NCBI GenBank assembly: GCA_003452935.1
Contig: DMMY01000006.1
Span: forward strand, 17,672 to 81,671
Length of the DNA: 64,000 nt
DNA from: Elusimicrobiota bacterium
Lineage (GTDB): Bacteria; Elusimicrobiota; Elusimicrobia; UBA1565; UBA9628
Direction of reading: 5' to 3'
The number at the start of each line of letters is the position of its first letter. Within the stretch, counting starts at the first letter, position 1. The notes under the pieces are model-generated. The model saw only the letters and a program-made list of their open reading frames with translations, searched no databases and was not told the DNA's origin. Positions 16,749 to 27,500 of this stretch are shown here, piece by piece. The position numbers and the translations under genes are program-made.

Positions 16749-17632
16749 CGAGCCGAACCCCGGACTCCCAGGAGCCGGACCAAATCCTCATCCCAGGGCC
16801 GATCCGTATAGGAAGTAATAAATGAAACCGCCGCGCTGTTGAACCCCGCCTCGTAAAGCCGCTGCTGCCTGGCAAAAGCGCCGCGATAACCTGCCCTCAG
16901 CGCCGAGGCGTCGCAGTAGAGGCGGCTGGAATCCTCAAGGCTCTCGAACACGGTCGGTCCGTCGAAAGGAAAGTCGCGCTCAGCCGGGTCCAGAACCTGC
17001 AGCACCATGAGTTCATGCCTGCGTGCCTGCAAGGCACTTGCGACTTTGAGGACCGCCTCCGGCTCGCCCAGGAGATCCGAGACCAGGATGATCAGGGACC
17101 GGCGCTTGACGCGGCCGACGGCCATCTCCAAGGCATGGGCCAGCCGAGTCTCTGCGCCGGGCCGGCGGCGGTCCATGACCGAATCCAGCACCTCAAGCTG
17201 CCCGAAGCTGGTGCGCGACGGGACGAAATCCCGCGGTTCGGTATCGAAGCAGACCAAGCCCACGCTGTCGCCGCCCGCCAGGACGAGATAGGACAGCGCC
17301 ATGGCCAGACGGCAGGCATTGTCCCATTTGGACGGCCGGCCGCCCGCCGAGAAAGCCATGGATCCGGACGCGTCGAGAATCAGCGTGCTGGTGAAGATGT
17401 TCTCGGACTGGTACTCGCGCACGTAGAAGCGCTCCTGGCGCGCGAAAACCTTCCAGTCCAGGGACTTGACCTCGTCGCCCGGGACATAGGCCCGGTGCTG
17501 GGCGAAATCGTGGGAAAGACCCTTGGCCGCGCTGCGGTGCCGGCCCGTGACGTGGCCCTCGGCCGATATGCGGCGCAATTCCAGGCTGAAATTGCGCAGC
17601 TTGGCCAGGGCTACTGGGTCGAGGTAGCGCAT
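16745..17632 (-). CDS. DUF58 / VWA-like protein
   Basis: 295 residues of the DUF58 family, partners of MoxR AAA ATPases. Visible: GRHRSAAKGLSHDFAQHRAYVPGDEVKSLDWKVFAR (the DUF58 core, about residues 31-66), then a VWA fold with an intact MIDAS (ILDASGSMAF) and LIILVSDLLGEPE. No membrane segment, so cytoplasmic. 34 bp separate it from the MoxR gene upstream; it overlaps the next gene by ATGA. Likely a client or adaptor of MoxR. Confidence 0.9.
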   Translation of the reverse strand: MRYLDPVALAKLRNFSLELRRISAEGHVTGRHRSAAKGLSHDFAQHRAYVPGDEVKSLDWKVFARQERFYVREYQSENIFTSTLILDASGSMAFSAGGRPSKWDNACRLAMALSYLVLAGGDSVGLVCFDTEPRDFVPSRTSFGQLEVLDSVMDRRRPGAETRLAHALEMAVGRVKRRSLIILVSDLLGEPEAVLKVASALQARRHELMVLQVLDPAERDFPFDGPTVFESLEDSSRLYCDASALRAGYRGAFARQQRLYEAGFNSAAVSFITSYTDRPWDEDLVRLLGVRGSAR

Positions 17633-17666
17633 GTCGCGAAGTTGAGCATCTTAACAATGGGCGCGG

Positions 17667-18659
<993 letters not shown>

Positions 18660-18661
18660 GC

Positions 18662-19750
18662 TTAGAGGCCTCGATTGCGCCACCAGAACCAGGCCGCGAC
18701 GGCCAGGAGCAGGGCGAGAATAAGCGTGCTGGTCCAGGGAGACAGAAAATCGAGGCCCGCAGACACGGGCAATCGGGGCGAGGCGGCCACCAGCTTGGGC
18801 GACGCCGAAGGGCCCAGGGACAAATTGCCCAGCAGCTTGGTCGCCAGCTCCGGAGCTTTCGCGCCTCGGGCAGTGATGGAATAGCCCCAGTAGCCCCAGG
18901 GCATGTAGCCGGCCAGAAACAGGTTCTCTCCGGAAGCGTCGGCGAATCGAGCCCACGCGTAAATAAAATCCGGACCAGCCGAGGTGAGAATGGCGCCCAG
19001 GGGCGTCAGGCTCTTGGGGTCTATTCCCTCGATCGAGAGGACGGTGCTCTTGACGATGTCCGGCTGCTTCTTGACCGGAGTGCCGTCATCATCGAGTTTC
19101 ATGACCAGGAATTCGGCGCCCGAAGCTTCAAAACCGGCCACGTACCCGGTCTGGCGCTCGCGCTGGCTCAGGACACGAGAGCGCACACCCGGCGGCAAAA
19201 GGAAGGTCAGCTGCCCGTCGAGGCTCGTAACGGACGGCGAGTCTCCGTCGACCGGAACGCCGGTAGGCCTGAGCGAACCCAGGATGGAAGGCAACAAGGT
19301 ATCAGGGACGGCGCTGACCAAGGTGCCCAGCATATAGACTCCGCCCATTTCCATGACGGCCAAAGCCAAACGGGGCTTTTCATCGAGATTGGCCCGGATA
19401 AAGTAGACGGTCAGACCGTTGCCGTAAGTCGCGGCCTCCAGGTTGGAGGCCAGCTTGAACTTGAGGCTAGCGCGCTCGCCGACGTTGGAGAGCACGCCGG
19501 TCAGCAGAGTCCGCACGGCCGCGCGGTTCTCCAAACTGACCGGAGCGATGCGCGCCAGGACGAAAGAACTCTTCTCCGGCCCCTTGAGCGCCAGCACCAA
19601 GCTAGGATTCTTTTCCGCCGACTCCGCGAGGCTCCAGCCCGGAGGAGGCTCAATGACGAACGGCGCGGGGACCGGCTTCGCGTCCGCCGCCGCACCTTGG
19701 GGGACGGCTCCGCAAAGAGCCAAGCACAACGCGCACGCGCCCAAAAACAT
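18662..19750 (-). CDS. Secreted, C-terminally membrane-anchored protein of unknown function
   Basis: 362 residues. N-terminal signal peptide ([20 protein letters not shown]), two tandem mixed alpha/beta domains that look like PsbP/DcrB-type lipoprotein folds ([40 protein letters not shown]), and a single helix at the very C-terminus ([20 protein letters not shown]), so the bulk is periplasmic and tail-anchored. First gene of the MoxR operon. I do not recognise a named family; an analogous tail-anchored periplasmic protein often accompanies VWA/MoxR systems. Confidence 0.65.
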   Translation of the reverse strand: MFLGACALCLALCGAVPQGAAADAKPVPAPFVIEPPPGWSLAESAEKNPSLVLALKGPEKSSFVLARIAPVSLENRAAVRTLLTGVLSNVGERASLKFKLASNLEAATYGNGLTVYFIRANLDEKPRLALAVMEMGGVYMLGTLVSAVPDTLLPSILGSLRPTGVPVDGDSPSVTSLDGQLTFLLPPGVRSRVLSQRERQTGYVAGFEASGAEFLVMKLDDDGTPVKKQPDIVKSTVLSIEGIDPKSLTPLGAILTSAGPDFIYAWARFADASGENLFLAGYMPWGYWGYSITARGAKAPELATKLLGNLSLGPSASPKLVAASPRLPVSAGLDFLSPWTSTLILALLLAVAAWFWWRNRGL

Positions 19751-19770
19751 GGCATTTCAGTTTATCAAAT

Positions 19771-19851
19771 ATGGGGTCAGGTCTTGAAATTTGACAAATT
19801 TGACAAATCGGCCTCGAATGTCAAATGTCAATTGTCAAGACCTGACCCCAT
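19771..19851. repeat. Inverted-repeat (REP/MITE-like) element
   Basis: atggggtcaggtcttga (19771-19787) and its exact reverse complement (19835-19851) form 17-bp arms around a 47-bp centre that itself holds repeated TTTGACAAAT-like units. Looser similarity extends outward on both sides. It sits between the divergent MoxR operon and exbB. The GGGGTCAGGTCTTGA arm resembles the REP-type palindromes scattered in some bacterial genomes; no transposase is nearby. Confidence 0.8.
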
Positions 19852-19861
19852 TTGACATAAT
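19833..19861 (+). promoter_or_regulatory. Promoter of exbB, -35 inside the repeat element
   Basis: TTGTCA (19833-19838), 17-bp spacer, CATAAT (19856-19861), then 6 nt to the ATG at 19868. The -35 hexamer lies in the right arm of the inverted repeat, so the element may supply part of the promoter. The mRNA would begin at or next to the ATG. Confidence 0.5.
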
Positions 19862-19867
19862 TAGATT

Positions 19868-20494
19868 ATGAATTTTCATGTGAACGTTAAGGATATACTT
19901 ATCGCCGGGGGGGCGACTCTCTGGCTTCTTATCGCGCTCTCCGTCTATTCCATCGCCTTGATGTGGCAGCGCTGGCGCTTTATCAAGCTCACGACAACAG
20001 GGCTGCCGGATTTGATCCAAAAGCTGCGTCAACTGCTCAGCTCCGGCGGCCTCAACGAAGCGGTCAGGCTTTGCCAGGCTCACAAAGGCTTGGCCGGCCC
20101 TATTCTTATCGCCAGCCTGACGGGCTCGCCCAACCGCGACGACCGCAAGCGCGCCATCGAGCGCGCCATCAACCAAGCCGTGGCCAGTCTCCAGAAAGGA
20201 ACCACGTTGCTCGGAACCATCGCCACAGTGGCTCCCTTCATCGGCCTGTTCGGAACCGTGGTCGGCGTCATGCGCGCCTTCCGGGACCTGGCCAGCGCCG
20301 CCGGAGCCGGGCCGGGCGTCGTGGCCATCGGAATCTCAGAGGCCTTGGTCTGCACGGCGGCCGGGCTTTTCGTGGCGATTCCGGCGGTGGCGGCATACAA
20401 TTATTTCAATCACCAGGCCTCCCGCTTCGGCGAGGAGATGGCCTGGGTCTCGGATGAGGTGCTCGACAGCCTGACGGAGAGAGCTCGCCGATGA
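19868..20494 (+). CDS. exbB: ExbB/TolQ/MotA-family proton channel
   Basis: 208 residues with the three-helix layout of ExbB/TolQ: helix 1 near 11-33, a cytoplasmic loop with QKGTTLLGTIATVAPFIGLFGTVVGVM (family motif, about 107-133) and helix 3 EALVCTAAGLFVAIPAVAAYNYF. Forms, with ExbD, the inner-membrane motor that couples proton motive force to TonB/TolA work at the outer membrane. Overlaps exbD by 4 bp. Whether the set is Ton or Tol cannot be fixed from sequence alone; there is no TolB or Pal gene nearby. Confidence 0.9.
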   Translation: MNFHVNVKDILIAGGATLWLLIALSVYSIALMWQRWRFIKLTTTGLPDLIQKLRQLLSSGGLNEAVRLCQAHKGLAGPILIASLTGSPNRDDRKRAIERAINQAVASLQKGTTLLGTIATVAPFIGLFGTVVGVMRAFRDLASAAGAGPGVVAIGISEALVCTAAGLFVAIPAVAAYNYFNHQASRFGEEMAWVSDEVLDSLTERARR

Positions 20495-20907
20495 ACGGGC
20501 CGAAGCCTAAACGGGTTTTCGCGGAGATGAACCTCATCCCGCTTATCGACATCTCCCTGATCCTCGTCATCATTTTCATGGTGCTCACGCCCATCCTGGT
20601 GCAGTCCCAGCTTACCGTCAAACTGCCCAAGGCCTCATCCGGAGCCCCGGCGGCCGCCGACACGACGGTGAACGTCCAGATCAGCCGCGGCGGCGCCGTG
20701 GTGGTCGACGGCCAGCCTATCAAGTGGGACAAACTCGAGCGCGAGCTGACCCTGCGCCTGCCCAAATCCGCGCAGAAGACGCTGCTCGTCCAGGCCGACC
20801 GCAGCGTCGCCGTCGAAAAGGTGGTGACGGTGCTCGACGTGGCCAAACGCCTGGGCGTGGGCAAACTCGGCATCGGGGTCTCCGCCGAGGGCGCGGACCA
20901 GCCGTGA
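20491..20907 (+). CDS. exbD: ExbD/TolR-family biopolymer transport protein
   Basis: 138 residues: short cytoplasmic start, one membrane helix containing the essential Asp (NLIPLIDISLILVIIFMV, about 14-31), then a periplasmic domain with VQADRSVAVEKVVTVLDVAKRLGVGKLGI. Proton-conducting partner of ExbB. Coupled on both sides: ATGA with exbB and GTGA with the TonB gene. Confidence 0.92.
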   Translation: MNGPKPKRVFAEMNLIPLIDISLILVIIFMVLTPILVQSQLTVKLPKASSGAPAAADTTVNVQISRGGAVVVDGQPIKWDKLERELTLRLPKSAQKTLLVQADRSVAVEKVVTVLDVAKRLGVGKLGIGVSAEGADQP

Positions 20908-21602
20908 ACCCCGGACCAGGCCATCGCGCCGACGGCAACCTAAACCCTTATCTGACCTATTCTCTGGTCCTGCATTTGGCGGGCGCGGGCCTGTTCATTT
21001 TCCTCTCCCGATCGGCGGGGCTCAAGGCCACTCCCGTCTACATGATCGATTTCGTGGGGCCCTCGGCGACCGTCATCAGCAGCCCGGCGCAGTCCGAAGC
21101 CAGCAAGGGCGGATCGGCTGCGTCCTCGCCGCAGCCTCAGACGGAAGTCGATGAATTCTCGACGTCGCGCAGGCAAAAAGGCGCGCCTCTGCCCAGGCCC
21201 AGCCTCCTTCGCGGCTGGCGAGAGACCCATGCCGCGCCGGAACCAGCGCCGGCGGCTCAGGCGTCCGCGGCCGGGGCTCCGGCATCAGGAGCTCCAGGCC
21301 AAGCCGGCATCGCCACGGACCTGCCTAATTTCCCGTATCCCTGGTACATCAGCCAACTGCGTCAAAGCCTCTGGACCCAATGGTCCAGCCGCATGCCCAA
21401 GGAAACCGGAGTCTGCGTGGTGGTCTTCACGCTCCTGCCCAACGGCGGACTGGTCGATCTGCGAACCGAGGACAGTTCCGGGGATTCGGCGTTCGACCTA
21501 ATCGCCATGAGCGCCGTTCATGACGCCGCTCCCTTTCCGCCCCTGCCGCGGGGCTTCCGGGAGCCGTTCCTCAAGATACACGTCACGTTCAAGACGCTTT
21601 AA
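20904..21602 (+). CDS. tonB: TonB/TolA-family energy-transducing protein
   Basis: 232 residues from a GTG at 20904 that overlaps the exbD stop. One N-terminal membrane helix (NPYLTYSLVLHLAGAGLFIFL), an Ala/Pro/Ser/Gln-rich periplasm-spanning linker, and a C-terminal TonB/TolA fold (YPWYISQLRQSLWTQWSSRM, VVVFTLLPNGGLVDLRTEDSSG, IHVTFKTL). The frame continues upstream through exbD but without relevant features. Completes a three-gene energy transduction operon. Confidence 0.85.
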   Translation: MNPGPGHRADGNLNPYLTYSLVLHLAGAGLFIFLSRSAGLKATPVYMIDFVGPSATVISSPAQSEASKGGSAASSPQPQTEVDEFSTSRRQKGAPLPRPSLLRGWRETHAAPEPAPAAQASAAGAPASGAPGQAGIATDLPNFPYPWYISQLRQSLWTQWSSRMPKETGVCVVVFTLLPNGGLVDLRTEDSSGDSAFDLIAMSAVHDAAPFPPLPRGFREPFLKIHVTFKTL

Positions 21603-21607
21603 GCCGG

Positions 21608-23824
21608 CTACTTGATCGGCGTGGCCTTGGGTCCCCGCTGCTCCTTGCTGAAGAAAAGCCACGGGGCGACCAAGCGGACGATCCCCAGAACCGAGGTCGC
21701 GATGCCCGCGATAAGCAGGGAAGTGGCTATGGGAATGCCGCCGAGAACGAATCCATAGACGTACGTCGAGATGATGGCGACTATAATGCCCATGAGCGAT
21801 TGGGCGGCGAGTATCTTATTGATCTTGCCCTTAGCCTCCGGAGAATCCTCAGGTTTATCCGAATAGGACCCAAGGGTCTTTTGATAGAAACCGGTGGTGG
21901 CGAGCTCAGAGAAAACGGCCATGAACGCCTGGAAAGCGTAAAGTCCCAAAACGACCCACAAGGAAGGAGAAAAAATCATCAGCCAAAAAAGCGGGGCCTC
22001 GAGCGCCGCCATCACATAGAAAGGGATAGTGAGAGACTCCTCGCTTTTAAATCCCAACGTTATCAGGAGCCGGCGCAAGGGTTTGCTGACCAGACTGCCC
22101 AACATTCTGCCTAACTGCGTGCCCGCTGACATAAGCGCAAAGTAACCCATGGGCGTCTTGGTCAAGGCGTCCAAAAACCACCCCAGGCCCGGAATCCTCA
22201 TGACCGCGCCCAGCGCGCCGGGGTTGGCGGCTACCACCCCCTTGACGTATTCGGGCAGGATGTTGAAAATGAGAGGATCTGCGAACAATCCCGCGATCAG
22301 AGACAGGATCAGCATGGTGCGTAGAAACCGATCCTTGAGCACCAGGCCCAGCCCCTGTCGGAAAGAAAACCACAAATTCTTGAACGTCCGGCCCAAGGAC
22401 AAGGGAGCGGTCGTTTGCCCAGAAGGGATTGACTGCGTCAGCGCCGCCGACGATCCGGCGGCCGCCTCCCGGCTATTCTTTTTTCCTATAAGACCGACCG
22501 TCGCGAAAATAAGGCCGGCCAAGCCGCAAACCAAGGCATAGATGCCGTAAATGATCGCTCCGCTAGGACTTGCCTTCCCGAAAAGATTCTTGACGCGCGC
22601 GATCTGGCCGCCCAGCAGGGGTCCGAAAATAGACAGGATCGCGGTCGCGACGGTCATATAGGAATTAGCCTTATTTCGTTCTTCCTGGGTCACCTCCGGA
22701 TCCCCCATGATCCGGGTCGTGGACGCGCCCTCGGAGGTCACGGAAACCCCTTGAAAATAGGAGTGGACCGCGATGAGGCCGTAAAGCGCCAGAAATGACG
22801 TCCCGACGGAAAAAAACCCGGAGGCAAAGAACAGGGTCGGGATGAGCGTCAGCACGCCGGCACGGATGAGGTAGGAGCGCACCAGCCACTTCTTGGGACC
22901 GCCGTCTGCGCTTCGGGAGAAGAGCGGAGCCGTGGCGTAGCTGAAGGCCTGCGCGGTCCAATGCGCGATACGGGCCAGACTGCGGTTCTCTCTCACCAGG
23001 GCGCTGATCGCCCCGGCGTTGCCGGCGCGCGGGTCATGATTCTCGCGCAAGGTGTTTTCAGCCAGGCCTGAAATATAGTACGGCAGGCCGAAGATGTACA
23101 TCTTGAAGCCGAACAGGAAGGTGACGGAGCCGGCAAGATATCTCCAGAAAGCCCGATTTCTCTCGGGATTCTTAAAAACCTCGCCGAATGATCCTTTGTT
23201 TTTTTCCGAGGCCGTATCCGGCGAGAGGGAAGCGGCCGGCCGCGGCCCGGGGGCCGCGGCCGGCCGTAGCGGCGCCAAACCCCCGGCCTTCGGATAAACT
23301 GCGACCGACGCAGCAGGCGGCTCGTCGCTGGATATGACGCGCCGCTCACCGGTCAGGATCGCGAATTGGGCGTCAGCCGAACCCCGGGCATTGTCAGGAG
23401 AAGCCCGATGGAGTCCTTCGACGGCCCGACCCACCTCCGGCGAGGAAAGAACGGCCAGCGCCTGCGATACCGGAAGTTCCGCGGGCGCCGGTACCGGCGA
23501 TTCCGGATTTGCAGGCGAAACCGACGGATCAAGAGCGGCGAAGGCCGGAACGGCAGGGATAGAGACTCGTCCGCTTCCGACGAGGGGGGAAGGCGCAAGT
23601 GAAAAGTTCGCCCCGCCACGCAGGGGCAGGGCCCCCAATGACAAGCTGCCGGAGGCGACGCGAAAGACGCGGGCCGAAGCACCCGCGCCCGCAGTTGCGC
23701 CGGAGGAAACGGCTCCGGAGCGCGACTGCGCAACCTGGACCCCAGCCAGAGCGGACTGCGCCGCGATGAGCTGCGCCAAGAAAAGACACAGGCCCCTGCT
23801 TGCGCATCTCCCAAAAAGCTTCAC
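21608..23824 (-). CDS. MFS-like 12-helix membrane protein with long secreted-type leader
   Basis: 738 residues from a GTG start. Residues 1-30 form a signal-peptide-like segment (LCLFLAQLIAAQSALAG), followed by about 170 residues of Ala/Pro/Ser/Gly-rich low complexity, then a major-facilitator-type set of about 12 helices from residue 215 onward (FWRYLAGSVTFLFGFKMYIFG, MRIPGLGWFLDALTKTPMGYF, ALEAPLFWLMIFSPSLWVVLG). A cleavable leader plus a disordered domain in front of an MFS core is unusual. Transported substrate unknown. A TATAAT box ends 6 nt before the start, so a leaderless mRNA is likely. Confidence 0.72.
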   Translation of the reverse strand: MKLFGRCASRGLCLFLAQLIAAQSALAGVQVAQSRSGAVSSGATAGAGASARVFRVASGSLSLGALPLRGGANFSLAPSPLVGSGRVSIPAVPAFAALDPSVSPANPESPVPAPAELPVSQALAVLSSPEVGRAVEGLHRASPDNARGSADAQFAILTGERRVISSDEPPAASVAVYPKAGGLAPLRPAAAPGPRPAASLSPDTASEKNKGSFGEVFKNPERNRAFWRYLAGSVTFLFGFKMYIFGLPYYISGLAENTLRENHDPRAGNAGAISALVRENRSLARIAHWTAQAFSYATAPLFSRSADGGPKKWLVRSYLIRAGVLTLIPTLFFASGFFSVGTSFLALYGLIAVHSYFQGVSVTSEGASTTRIMGDPEVTQEERNKANSYMTVATAILSIFGPLLGGQIARVKNLFGKASPSGAIIYGIYALVCGLAGLIFATVGLIGKKNSREAAAGSSAALTQSIPSGQTTAPLSLGRTFKNLWFSFRQGLGLVLKDRFLRTMLILSLIAGLFADPLIFNILPEYVKGVVAANPGALGAVMRIPGLGWFLDALTKTPMGYFALMSAGTQLGRMLGSLVSKPLRRLLITLGFKSEESLTIPFYVMAALEAPLFWLMIFSPSLWVVLGLYAFQAFMAVFSELATTGFYQKTLGSYSDKPEDSPEAKGKINKILAAQSLMGIIVAIISTYVYGFVLGGIPIATSLLIAGIATSVLGIVRLVAPWLFFSKEQRGPKATPIK

Positions 23825-23830
23825 GCCGGC

Positions 23831-23836
23831 ATTATA
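23831..23836 (-). promoter_or_regulatory. -10 box directly before the MFS-like gene
   Basis: Perfect TATAAT on the minus strand, 6 nt from the GTG at 23824. No convincing -35 at 16-18 bp. The distance implies that transcription begins at the start codon. Confidence 0.45.
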
Positions 23837-23920
23837 TGTAAGCTGTCTTGATCGCCTAGAGGCCCTTGGACCTAATAACGAGCCGCCATTGGCCCCACAA
23901 TAAGGTAGGTCTTTGGACCC

Positions 23921-24340
23921 TTAGGACACTCGCCAGGGCCGATATTCGCTGTTCTGCTCTTCCTTGGAATGAGAAGGCTCATCAAGCAGCCGTTTGACCT
24001 CGGCCCGGAGGCCGCCGAAATCAAAAGGCTTGGTGATATAGGCGGTGGCGCCCAGATCCAGAGCCTGCATGGCCAGCTTGAGATCGGTCTGCGCCGTCAG
24101 CATGAGCACGCGCAATGCCGGCCATTTTTCACGCACGTTCTTGAGCATTTCCAGACCGCTCATTCCGGGCATGGCCACGTCGAGCAGGACCAAATTCACC
24201 TTGGCGGAAGAAAGTATCTTCATTCCGGAATCCCCGTCAGGGGCTTCCAGGATTTCGTAATTCTGGCCCAAAAGGATGACCAGGCCCCCGCGAAGATCAG
24301 GGTCATCATCCACGATAAGGACTTTCTTCTTATCCGCCAT
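23921..24340 (-). CDS. Single-domain response regulator
   Basis: 139 residues from ATG at 24340, essentially one receiver domain. Acidic pocket DDDPD near residues 10-14, phospho-acceptor Asp in LVLLDVAMPGMSG (about 52-56), conserved Thr in MLTAQTD and Lys in AYITKPFDFGGL. No output domain, so it works by protein-protein contact or phosphotransfer. A perfect TATAAT (24348-24353, minus strand) ends 7 nt before 24340; an alternative ATG at 24349 overlaps this box and is rejected. A longer frame reaching 25213 runs antisense through tRNA-Ile and ileS and is spurious. Confidence 0.88.
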   Translation of the reverse strand: MADKKKVLIVDDDPDLRGGLVILLGQNYEILEAPDGDSGMKILSSAKVNLVLLDVAMPGMSGLEMLKNVREKWPALRVLMLTAQTDLKLAMQALDLGATAYITKPFDFGGLRAEVKRLLDEPSHSKEEQNSEYRPWRVS

Positions 24341-24423
24341 CAACTTCATTATACAATAACGAGCCCCGTGGCGGCGGCCGATAAATTTTGTACAATAGCT
24401 TTCCGTTTTTGAATTTCGCGCAT

Positions 24424-24499
24424 GGGCGGATAGCTCATTTGGCAGAGCGCCGTGCTGATAACACGGAGGTGCCGGGTTCGAATCCCGGTCCGCCCACCA
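24424..24499 (+). tRNA. tRNA-Ile (anticodon GAT)
   Basis: 76 nt with complete cloverleaf: acceptor stem GGGCGGA/TCCGCCC, D-arm GCTC..GAGC, anticodon stem CCGTG/CACGG with loop CTGATAA (GAT at 24457-24459), T-arm CCGGG-TTCGAAT-CCCGG, discriminator A and encoded CCA. Lies 39 bp upstream of ileS, the enzyme that charges it, on the same strand. Confidence 0.97.
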
Positions 24500-24538
24500 C
24501 TTTTTTAAAATGCCGCGCAAACAGCCGTTCTTGATTCC

Positions 24539-27500
24539 ATGAGCCACGAACGCCCCGTCATGAAGCCCGCGCCGGCCATGCCGCGCCTGCTGGAAATCGA
24601 CCGGCGCATCCTCGAATTCTGGAAAACGAACTGCTCTTTCGACAAGCTGCGCGAGCTGCGCCGCCACGCGCCGCCTTTCAGGTTCGTCGACGGCCCCATC
24701 ACGGCCAATAACCCGATGGGCGTGCATCACGCCTGGGGACGCACGCTCAAGGACGCCTTCATCCGCTACAAGGCCATGCGCGGCTTCTCCTGCCGCTACC
24801 AAAACGGCTTCGACTGCCAGGGCCTCTGGCTCGAGGTGGAGGTAGAAAAGGAACTCGGCTTCAAGGGCAAGCCCGACATCGAGCGCTTCGGCATCGACAA
24901 TTTCTCGCGCAAGTGCCGGGAGCGCGTGGAAAAATTCTCGCGCATACAGACCGAGCAATCCATCCGGCTGGGCCAATGGATGGATTGGGACCATTCCTAT
25001 TATACGCACACGGACAACAATATCCTGGGCATCTGGCATTTCCTGAAAATATGCCGCGACAACGGCTGGCTGACGCGCAAGGCGCTGCCCATGCCCTGGT
25101 GCCCGCGCTGCGGCACCAGCCTCTCCGAGCACGAGATGGCGGGATCCCACCAGGAGATGCAGCATCTCTCGGTCTTCGTCCACCTGCCCTTGAAGGAAGA
25201 CCCGCAGCGGCATCTTCTGCTCTGGACCACCACGCCCTGGACCCTTTCGGCCAACACGGCCGCGGCCGTCAACCCGGGGCTTGAGTACTGCGAGATTTCA
25301 TCGCCCAAGCTGAAGCACACGCTCATCCTCTGCAAGGACGCCCTGCATAAGCTCAAGTCCTTCTCTCCCAGGGTGGAACGGACATTCCCGGGCCAGGAAC
25401 TCGTGGGCCGGCGCTACGAGACCTTCTTCCCGGATTTCCCGGCGCAGAAAGGGGTCGACCACAAGGTCGTGGCCTGGGCCGAGGTGGACGCGGCCGAGGG
25501 ATCAGGAATCGTGCACATCGCCCCGGGCTGCGGCCGGGAAGACCACGCCCTGGGCGTCGAGCAATCCCTGCCCGCCATCAGCCCGGTGGACGACAATGGC
25601 ATTTTCCTGGAGGGCTTCGGCTGGCTCACCGGCCGCTCGGCCGAGGCGGTCGCCGACGACGTGGCCAAGTCCCTGTCCGGGGCCGGCAAGCTGCTCAAGT
25701 CCGAGATGTACACCCACTCCTACCCGGTCTGCTGGCGCTGCAAGAACGAGATCATCTTCCGGCTCGTCGACGAATGGTTCATCCGCTGCGAGCAGGTCAA
25801 GCCGCGGCTGGTCCAGGCCGCGCGCGCCGTGCAATGGATGCCCGAACATCTGGGCAAGCGGATGGAGGACTGGCTGGAGAATATGGGGGATTGGTGCATC
25901 TCCCGCAAACGGTTCTGGGGCATGCCCCTGCCCTTCTACGTGTGCAAGAACTGCGGGGAATTCACGGTCGCGGGCTCGCGCGAGGAGCTGCGCGCGCTCG
26001 CCGTCGATCCGGCGGCCGTGGACAGCCTGCCGGAGTTCCATAAGCCCTGGATCGACGCTGTAAACATTCGCTGCCCCAAGTGCGGCCAGCAGGTGCCCCG
26101 CGTCGTGGAGGTCGGCGACTGCTGGCTCGACGCGGGCATCGTGCCCTACTCGACCTTGGGTTACTTCACGGACCGGCCGCAATGGGAGAAGCAGTTCCCC
26201 ATAGAATGGATCTGCGAGATGCGCGAGCAGGTCCGGCTGTGGTTCTATTCCATGCTTTTCATGGGAACGACCATCAGCGGCCGGGCCCCCTACGAAAAAG
26301 TCCTGGCCCATGAGCGCGTCATTTCAGAGGAAGGGACCAAGTTCTCGAAGACCGGCTACATGATCCGCTTCGACGAAGCCGTGGAGCGCCTGGGCGCCGA
26401 CGCCATGCGCTATCTTTACTGCGGCCAGCCCGTGGCCCTGGACCTGCGCTTCGGCTTCAACCTGGGAGAGATCGCCGGCCGCAAGCTCTGCGCCCTTTGG
26501 AACATCTACGTTTTCTTCACGACCTACGCGATCGTGGACAAGCCCGACCTTATGGCCGATGTCCCCGACTCGGCCCGGCAGGTGACGGACCGCTGGCTTC
26601 TGGCCCGCACCCAAGCCATGCTCTCGGCCGTGACCAAGGCCTATGAAAGCTACGCCGCGCACGCGGTCGTGCGCGAGATCGACGAATGCCTCGAGGACGT
26701 GTCCAACTGGTACGTGCGCATCAACCGCCGCCGTTTCTGGAGAAGCGGCGCGGCCCAGGACAAGGCCGCGGCCTACCAGGCCCTGCACAATTTCATCAAG
26801 AGCACGGTCGCGGCCCTGGCGCCCATCGCGCCATTCATCACCGAGGAAATCTGGCAGAACGCCGTGCGGCCTCTGGTCGTCGACGCGCCCGAGTCCGTGC
26901 ATCACGCCGACTGGCCCGCGGCGCCGGAAGCCTGGGCCGACCCGGGGCTGCTCGAGCGCACGGCCCTGGTGCGCCAGGTCATCAGCCTAGCCCTGCATCT
27001 GCGCGAGAAGGCCAACATCCGCGTGCGCCAGCCCTTGCGCGCCATTCTGGTCAAAGGCCCGGATCAAGCCGTCCAGGCGCTCGAGGAACAGCTGGGCATC
27101 GTCGAGTCCGAGCTCAACGTCAAGGCCATCAAGTTCATCTCCGACGCGCAAGCCCTCTACGTGCCCAAGCTGGCGCTCAATATCCGCGCTGCGGGCCCGG
27201 TTCTGCGGGGAGACATCAACAAGGTCAAGGCCCTGGTGGAAAGCGCCTCGGCCTCGGAAATGGCGGCCATGGCGGCCAAATTCGACGCCGGGCTGCCTTG
27301 CCGCGTCGCGGGCCATGACGCGGACCTGCCGCCCGAGATATTCACCCGGGAAAGGGGCATGGCCCCGGGCTTCGAGGTCGTAGACGAGGGGGACTTCACA
27401 GTGGCCCTGGACACCTCCATCGACGAGCCCCTGGAACTCGAGGGCCTGGCCCGGGACTTGGTGCGCCATCTGCAGGTCCTGCGCAAGGACGCGGGCCTGG

